DNA of 64,000 bases from Novosphingobium olei (lineage in GTDB: Bacteria; Pseudomonadota; Alphaproteobacteria; Sphingomonadales; Sphingomonadaceae). The notes below the pieces were generated by a model. The model saw only the letters and a list, made by a program, of their open reading frames with translations, was not told where the DNA came from and did not search any database. The stretch covers positions 26,001-90,000 of the forward strand of contig NZ_JABBGM010000001.1 in assembly GCF_012927405.1 (NCBI RefSeq), given 5' to 3'. Shown here in pieces: positions 63,070 through 64,000 of this stretch. The position numbers were made by a program, and so were the translations under genes. Every line of letters starts with the position of its first letter. The first letter of the stretch is position 1.

Positions 63070-64000
63070 GGAGCAGGGTCACAGCTAGCGAGGCAGCTCT
63101 TGCAGGTTCGCCGAACAAGATGAGGCGACCGACCGTTCGCCACAATCCCGCGCGATCACCGCCGTCCTTTATATAGCGAAGAAGAATGTCGAATCCTTCG
63201 TCTCGCAGTCCGCTGCGCGAATAAAGAAGCCCGGGGGCGACGCGCGCCCGAACGGCCTGAGCAATTCCCTCGCGGCCGAACAACGCATCAAGCTGCTCGA
63301 TTGGCGGCAGTGCTTCAATCTGCGCGGTCGGGTCATGACGCCCGGCCAGTCTTTCATGGTAGGCTATCCTGGCGACGGCCGCGCCGACCTGCTGCACAGT
63401 GGCGTGCCGGCTGGACACCTGATCTTCGTAGTGACGATAATGCAGTAGCCGCTCCGGCAGGTTCGCAATCCGGGTCACCGTCGCTAGGCGAAGCCACAGG
63501 TCCAGGTCTTCGCAATGCCGGAAGGCGGCATGATAGCCACCGACCGATCGCACGATGTCCCGCCGATACATCACCGCCGGATGACATAGAAGCGGCAGGC
63601 CGCAGTCGATGGCTGCCAGGAAGTCTTCGTGCGTGACGGGATGGTCGGGCGCTGCGACCGGATGCGGCGCCCCAACCTCGTTGATGTCGGTTGTCCAGCT
63701 TCCCAGAACCCCAACGGCCGGATTGGCGTCCAGAAAAGCAAACTGTCTCGCAAATCGCGTTGGAGCGGCGATATCGTCGGCATCCATGCGAGCAATAAGC
63801 GGAGCGCGAGCTTCTTCCAGCAACTGGTTGAGGCTGGCGACCAATCCGCGGTTTTCCCGTATGATCGGCCGGATCCGTGTGTCGCGCGCGGCATAGTGCT
63901 GAAGGATCACCGAGGTGGCGTCGCTCGAGCCATCATCCACGATCAGGAACTCGAAATCCTCGAACGTCTGACCCAGCACGCTCTCGATCGCCTCGGCGAG
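63062..64000 (-). CDS. Family 2 glycosyltransferase, N-terminus outside window
   Basis: The frame is open to the window edge, so the first few residues are missing. Visible are LAEAIESVLGQTFEDFEFLI, then VDDGSSDATSVILQHYA, the donor-metal DxD in ARMDADDIAAPTRFARQ and CEDLDLWLRLATVT with the probable catalytic base region. GT2 enzymes of this type add a sugar to lipid-linked glycans. The C-terminal part (about 190 onwards) has no recognised domain. Confidence 0.85.
   Translation of the reverse strand, partial: LAEAIESVLGQTFEDFEFLIVDDGSSDATSVILQHYAARDTRIRPIIRENRGLVASLNQLLEEARAPLIARMDADDIAAPTRFARQFAFLDANPAVGVLGSWTTDINEVGAPHPVAAPDHPVTHEDFLAAIDCGLPLLCHPAVMYRRDIVRSVGGYHAAFRHCEDLDLWLRLATVTRIANLPERLLHYRHYEDQVSSRHATVQQVGAAVARIAYHERLAGRHDPTAQIEALPPIEQLDALFGREGIAQAVRARVAPGLLYSRSGLRDEGFDILLRYIKDGGDRAGLWRTVGRLILFGEPARAASLAVTLLLD

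Noticed and set aside
1..64000. CRISPR arrays, IS elements, integrase genes, tRNA or rRNA genes
   Set aside because: I read the intergenic gaps for repeats, inverted ends and tRNA-like clover leaves and found none; gene order and composition are even across the window.

Overview
The window is a stretch of a high-GC alphaproteobacterial chromosome. Gene content points to Sphingomonadales, and most likely Novosphingobium: the ABC exporter at 58666-60483 starts and reads almost like NaAtm1 of Novosphingobium aromaticivorans. HdaA, DUF2794, the YceD/cytochrome-bc1 chaperone pair and the TSUP/TIGR02186 pair are typical of alphaproteobacteria. Genes are packed tightly with many ATGA/TGATG overlaps. 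I see no rRNA, tRNA, IS element, prophage or CRISPR array. Most of the window is core chromosome.

Layout. 1-5235: lptD (cut by the left edge) diverges from pepA, followed by a DUF2256 zinc protein, a Tat-type M24 peptidase, holC and ndk, closed by a strong hairpin. 5303-8480 (minus): three coupled TadG/TadE-type genes under an AT-rich leader with CtrA-like half-sites. 8736-17828: a small unknown protein, purM and a purN-YjbR fusion, a DUF2066-like exported protein, hdaA, cysE, DUF2794, a small lipoprotein, DUF4328, an SDR, and a phosphate-type porin with a clear four-unit Pho-box-like array. 17847-24563: ilvE with an unusual leader (micro-ORFs with a full-length Shine-Dalgarno, then a hairpin), a lipoprotein, tlyA, tspO, ubiK, a PAS/HWE kinase and metZ. 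24671-30163: a PMT-type glycosyltransferase facing a polyprenol-phosphate-sugar synthase fused to GtrA, then leuB, recO, apaG and a LysR regulator.

30238-35727: a membrane GGDEF-EAL protein, a Bcr/CflA-type MFS pump, dinB, a NUDIX hydrolase and a small exported protein. 35798-44437: a type II secretion operon gspC-D-E-F-G-L-M-N that lacks the minor pseudopilins H, I, J, K and the peptidase. 44445-50507: dps, nhaA, an NfrB-like glycosyltransferase coupled to an exported outer-membrane-like partner, and a TSUP permease coupled to TIGR02186. 50606-58658: a HerA-type ATPase, a MATE pump, yceD plus the bc1 chaperone, bamE, hslVU, a beta-lactamase-fold hydrolase and DUF1737. 58666-64000: the Atm1-type exporter, an exported two-motif aspartic protease, a Wzx-type flippase and a GT2 glycosyltransferase cut by the right edge.

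Envelope functions dominate: LPS assembly (lptD), barrel assembly (bamE), T2SS, pilin-like exported proteins, glycan synthesis and export, and phosphate uptake. I found no single wholly new system. The best candidates for something undescribed are the micro-ORF leader before ilvE, the PurN-YjbR fusion, the short NfrB/NfrA-like pair and the T2SS with reduced gene content.
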